Part shown: positions 62,946 through 64,000 of the stretch, piece by piece
Layout: every line of letters starts with the position of its first letter
Numbering within the stretch: position 1 is the first letter of the stretch
DNA from: G965225705 sp965225705
GTDB lineage: Bacteria; Pseudomonadota; Alphaproteobacteria; Caulobacterales; Maricaulaceae
Length of the DNA stretch: 64,000 bases
Assembly: GCA_965225705.1 (NCBI GenBank)
Contig: OZ245325.1
Coordinates: 248,001 to 312,000, forward strand
Reading direction: 5' to 3'
The notes under the pieces: model-generated
Databases searched by the model: none
Told to the model about the DNA's origin: nothing
What the model saw: the letters and a program-made list of their open reading frames with translations, nothing else
Translations under genes and position numbers: made by a program

Positions 62946-63488
62946 ATGATGGACAGGATCATGTTTTCTCACAACCTTCTTGACACTGCCAAAAACCTTG
63001 TTGAGACAGCACGTCACCACCAGATCACCATCACCACGGCAGAAAGCTGTACAGGGGGTCTTGTCGCGGGTCTTCTGACCTCTGTTCCCCATGTCTCAGA
63101 GGTTTTTGAGACAGGCTTTGTGGTCTATGCCAACGACTCTAAGCACAGGCTTTTAGGGGTTGATCCTCAGATCTTCCGGGATCACGGTGCCGTCAGTGCA
63201 TCATGTGCTCTGGCAATGGCGCGGGGGGCATGGGCACGATCAGGGGCCCTGCTTTCTGTGTCTGTCACAGGTCTTGCAGGCCCCGGGGGTGGAAGCACGG
63301 AAAAGCCCGTGGGACTTGTGCATTTTGCCTGTGTCGCCGGGCGGCATGACAGGGAGGAGACGCCCCATCAGATACGACAGTTCTGCCAGTTCGGGCCCAG
63401 AGACCGCACCAGCATACGCCTGAAAAGTGTTGAAGTGGCCCTTGATCTCCTGAAGAAGGGTCTGTCTAAACTTCTGGAACCTGCCTGA
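62946..63488 (+). CDS. pncC: Nicotinamide-nucleotide amidohydrolase PncC (CinA C-terminal family)
   Basis: 180 residues. Deamidates NMN, recycling pyridine nucleotides. TTAESCTGGLVAGLLTSVP (~residues 30-48) carries the catalytic Ser-Cys-Thr region, AVSASCALAMARGA and VSVTGLAGPGGGSTEKPVG are the remaining family motifs. The ATG at 62946 is used; one at 62961 has a better placed AGG and is an alternative. The final 23 bases overlap the convergent RatA-like gene. Confidence 0.92.
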   Translation: MMDRIMFSHNLLDTAKNLVETARHHQITITTAESCTGGLVAGLLTSVPHVSEVFETGFVVYANDSKHRLLGVDPQIFRDHGAVSASCALAMARGAWARSGALLSVSVTGLAGPGGGSTEKPVGLVHFACVAGRHDREETPHQIRQFCQFGPRDRTSIRLKSVEVALDLLKKGLSKLLEPA

Positions 63489-63963
63489 CAGAGCTTGTAT
63501 CATCACCAACAGGGGTGAGTTTTTCCCGTGCTCGTTCTTCAAAAGCCCGGAGAATAGCATCAGCAGCACGTGTGAAATTCTGACTGAGGAGCATGTGTAA
63601 TAATGGGTTTTTGACCTGATAGCGAATACTGAAATGGATCTTTGTGCTGCCATTTTCCAAAGGCTCAAACACCCACATATTGTCCAGCTGGCGAAAAGGA
63701 CCACGCAGGAGGTTTGTCTCAATAGATCGTCGTGTTTTATCAAGGACAACATGGGTTGAAAAACGCTCTGTAAAAACTTTATACCGCACAAGAACTTCTG
63801 CCTTAAAACGGCCCTCCCCCTCTTTAAGATCTTCATCCCACACGCGCATAGCCGCAATACCCGGGACAAAAGCAGGATAGTCACGCACATCCCCCACAAG
63901 GGCAAACAAATCTTCCCAGGAATAAGGAAGACATTTTTGCGTCTGATAGTCTGACACGCTCAA
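63466..63963 (-). CDS. RatA/COQ10-type SRPBCC-fold protein
   Basis: 165 residues. START-like fold for lipid or quinone binding. PYSWEDLFALVGDVRDYPAFVP is the family opening, followed by RYKVFTERFSTHV and a C-terminal helix (FTRAADAILRAFEERA). Mitochondrial COQ10 homologues bind ubiquinone and support respiration, and UbiA in this window makes a quinone precursor; the E. coli RatA toxin label is only by homology. It overlaps the 3' end of pncC by 23 bases. Only ~37 bases of the upstream side are in view. Confidence 0.85.
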   Translation of the reverse strand: MSVSDYQTQKCLPYSWEDLFALVGDVRDYPAFVPGIAAMRVWDEDLKEGEGRFKAEVLVRYKVFTERFSTHVVLDKTRRSIETNLLRGPFRQLDNMWVFEPLENGSTKIHFSIRYQVKNPLLHMLLSQNFTRAADAILRAFEERAREKLTPVGDDTSSVRQVPEV

Positions 63964-64000
63964 AAACTCCTATGTCAAAGAGAAAGAAGGGCAACAAGGG

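Noticed and set aside
1..64000. tRNA, rRNA, CRISPR arrays, prophage or intact insertion sequences
   Set aside because: Gaps were read for T-arm motifs, spaced direct repeats, transposase motifs and terminal inverted repeats; none was convincing. A tRNAscan or ISfinder run could still find a weak case.

Overview
This 64-kb window is bacterial chromosome from an alphaproteobacterium. The order within the class cannot be fixed by reading alone, but the gene content fits a Rhodospirillales-like lineage. The signs are the 4.5S RNA gene directly upstream of dnaX, a DnaX without the zinc-module cysteines and with the alphaproteobacterial C-terminal tail, the DUF3576-leuS-lptE-holA block, the small LptM-type lipoprotein next to lysA, an aroK-aroB-CorC block and a leucine-catabolic carboxylase operon. 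Genes sit on both strands, and base composition is moderate with many A/T homopolymers. No rRNA, tRNA, CRISPR array, prophage or intact insertion sequence was seen. Several usual neighbours are missing: recR after ybaB, dxs after ispA, and argH beside lptM.

Layout: 0-7 kb holds the end of a degenerate hybrid sensor-kinase-like gene, 4.5S RNA (ffs), dnaX, ybaB, a histidine phosphatase, xseB and ispA. 7-8.7 kb has lysA and lptM on the minus strand. 8.7-12.1 kb is an AT-rich accessory block: an Abi_C-domain (abortive-infection-like) gene, an outer-membrane beta-barrel gene frameshifted in its signal peptide at an A/T homopolymer, and a secreted two-domain multicopper oxidase below a Fur-like palindrome. 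12.1-23 kb is housekeeping: miaA, ubiA, engB, zapE, a glutathione transferase, acpS, rnhA, ispH, dnaJ and dnaK. At 22.9-23.4 kb a perfect consensus sigma-70 promoter and a strong ribosome binding site drive an unrecognised 108-residue tail-anchored protein, followed by dnaE.

27-34 kb holds a glycosyltransferase, dapB, a GlsB/YeaQ-type membrane protein, a CHCC zinc-finger protein, bioF, a BON-LysM protein and an egtB-egtD pair for ergothioneine. 34.5-39.1 kb is a three-gene methylcrotonyl-CoA carboxylase operon with its hydratase (leucine/isovalerate breakdown). 39.4-45.9 kb is one gene for a 2177-residue secreted protein with internal duplication (SdrD-like and beta-helix domains, then DUF11-like repeats). 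46-53 kb holds tag, a prolyl oligopeptidase lipoprotein, trmL, murA, a DHFR-like reductase and a threonine dehydrogenase without structural-zinc cysteines. 53.5-64 kb holds aroK-aroB-corC, a TRIC/UPF0126 channel, rpsU (apparently starting at AUC), a DUF3576 lipoprotein, leuS, lptE, holA, pncC and a RatA/COQ10-like gene.

Cross-cutting signals are short tandem repeats of 15-17 bp at four places (inside miaA, after acpS, before the BON-LysM gene, after the peptidase gene), homopolymer tracts placed where slippage changes the protein (dnaX, the beta-barrel gene), and several small genes with good ribosome binding sites. The most unusual loci are the orphan promoter-gene unit at 22.9 kb, the AT-rich defence/metal block at 8.9-12 kb, the AUC start of rpsU and the giant surface protein.
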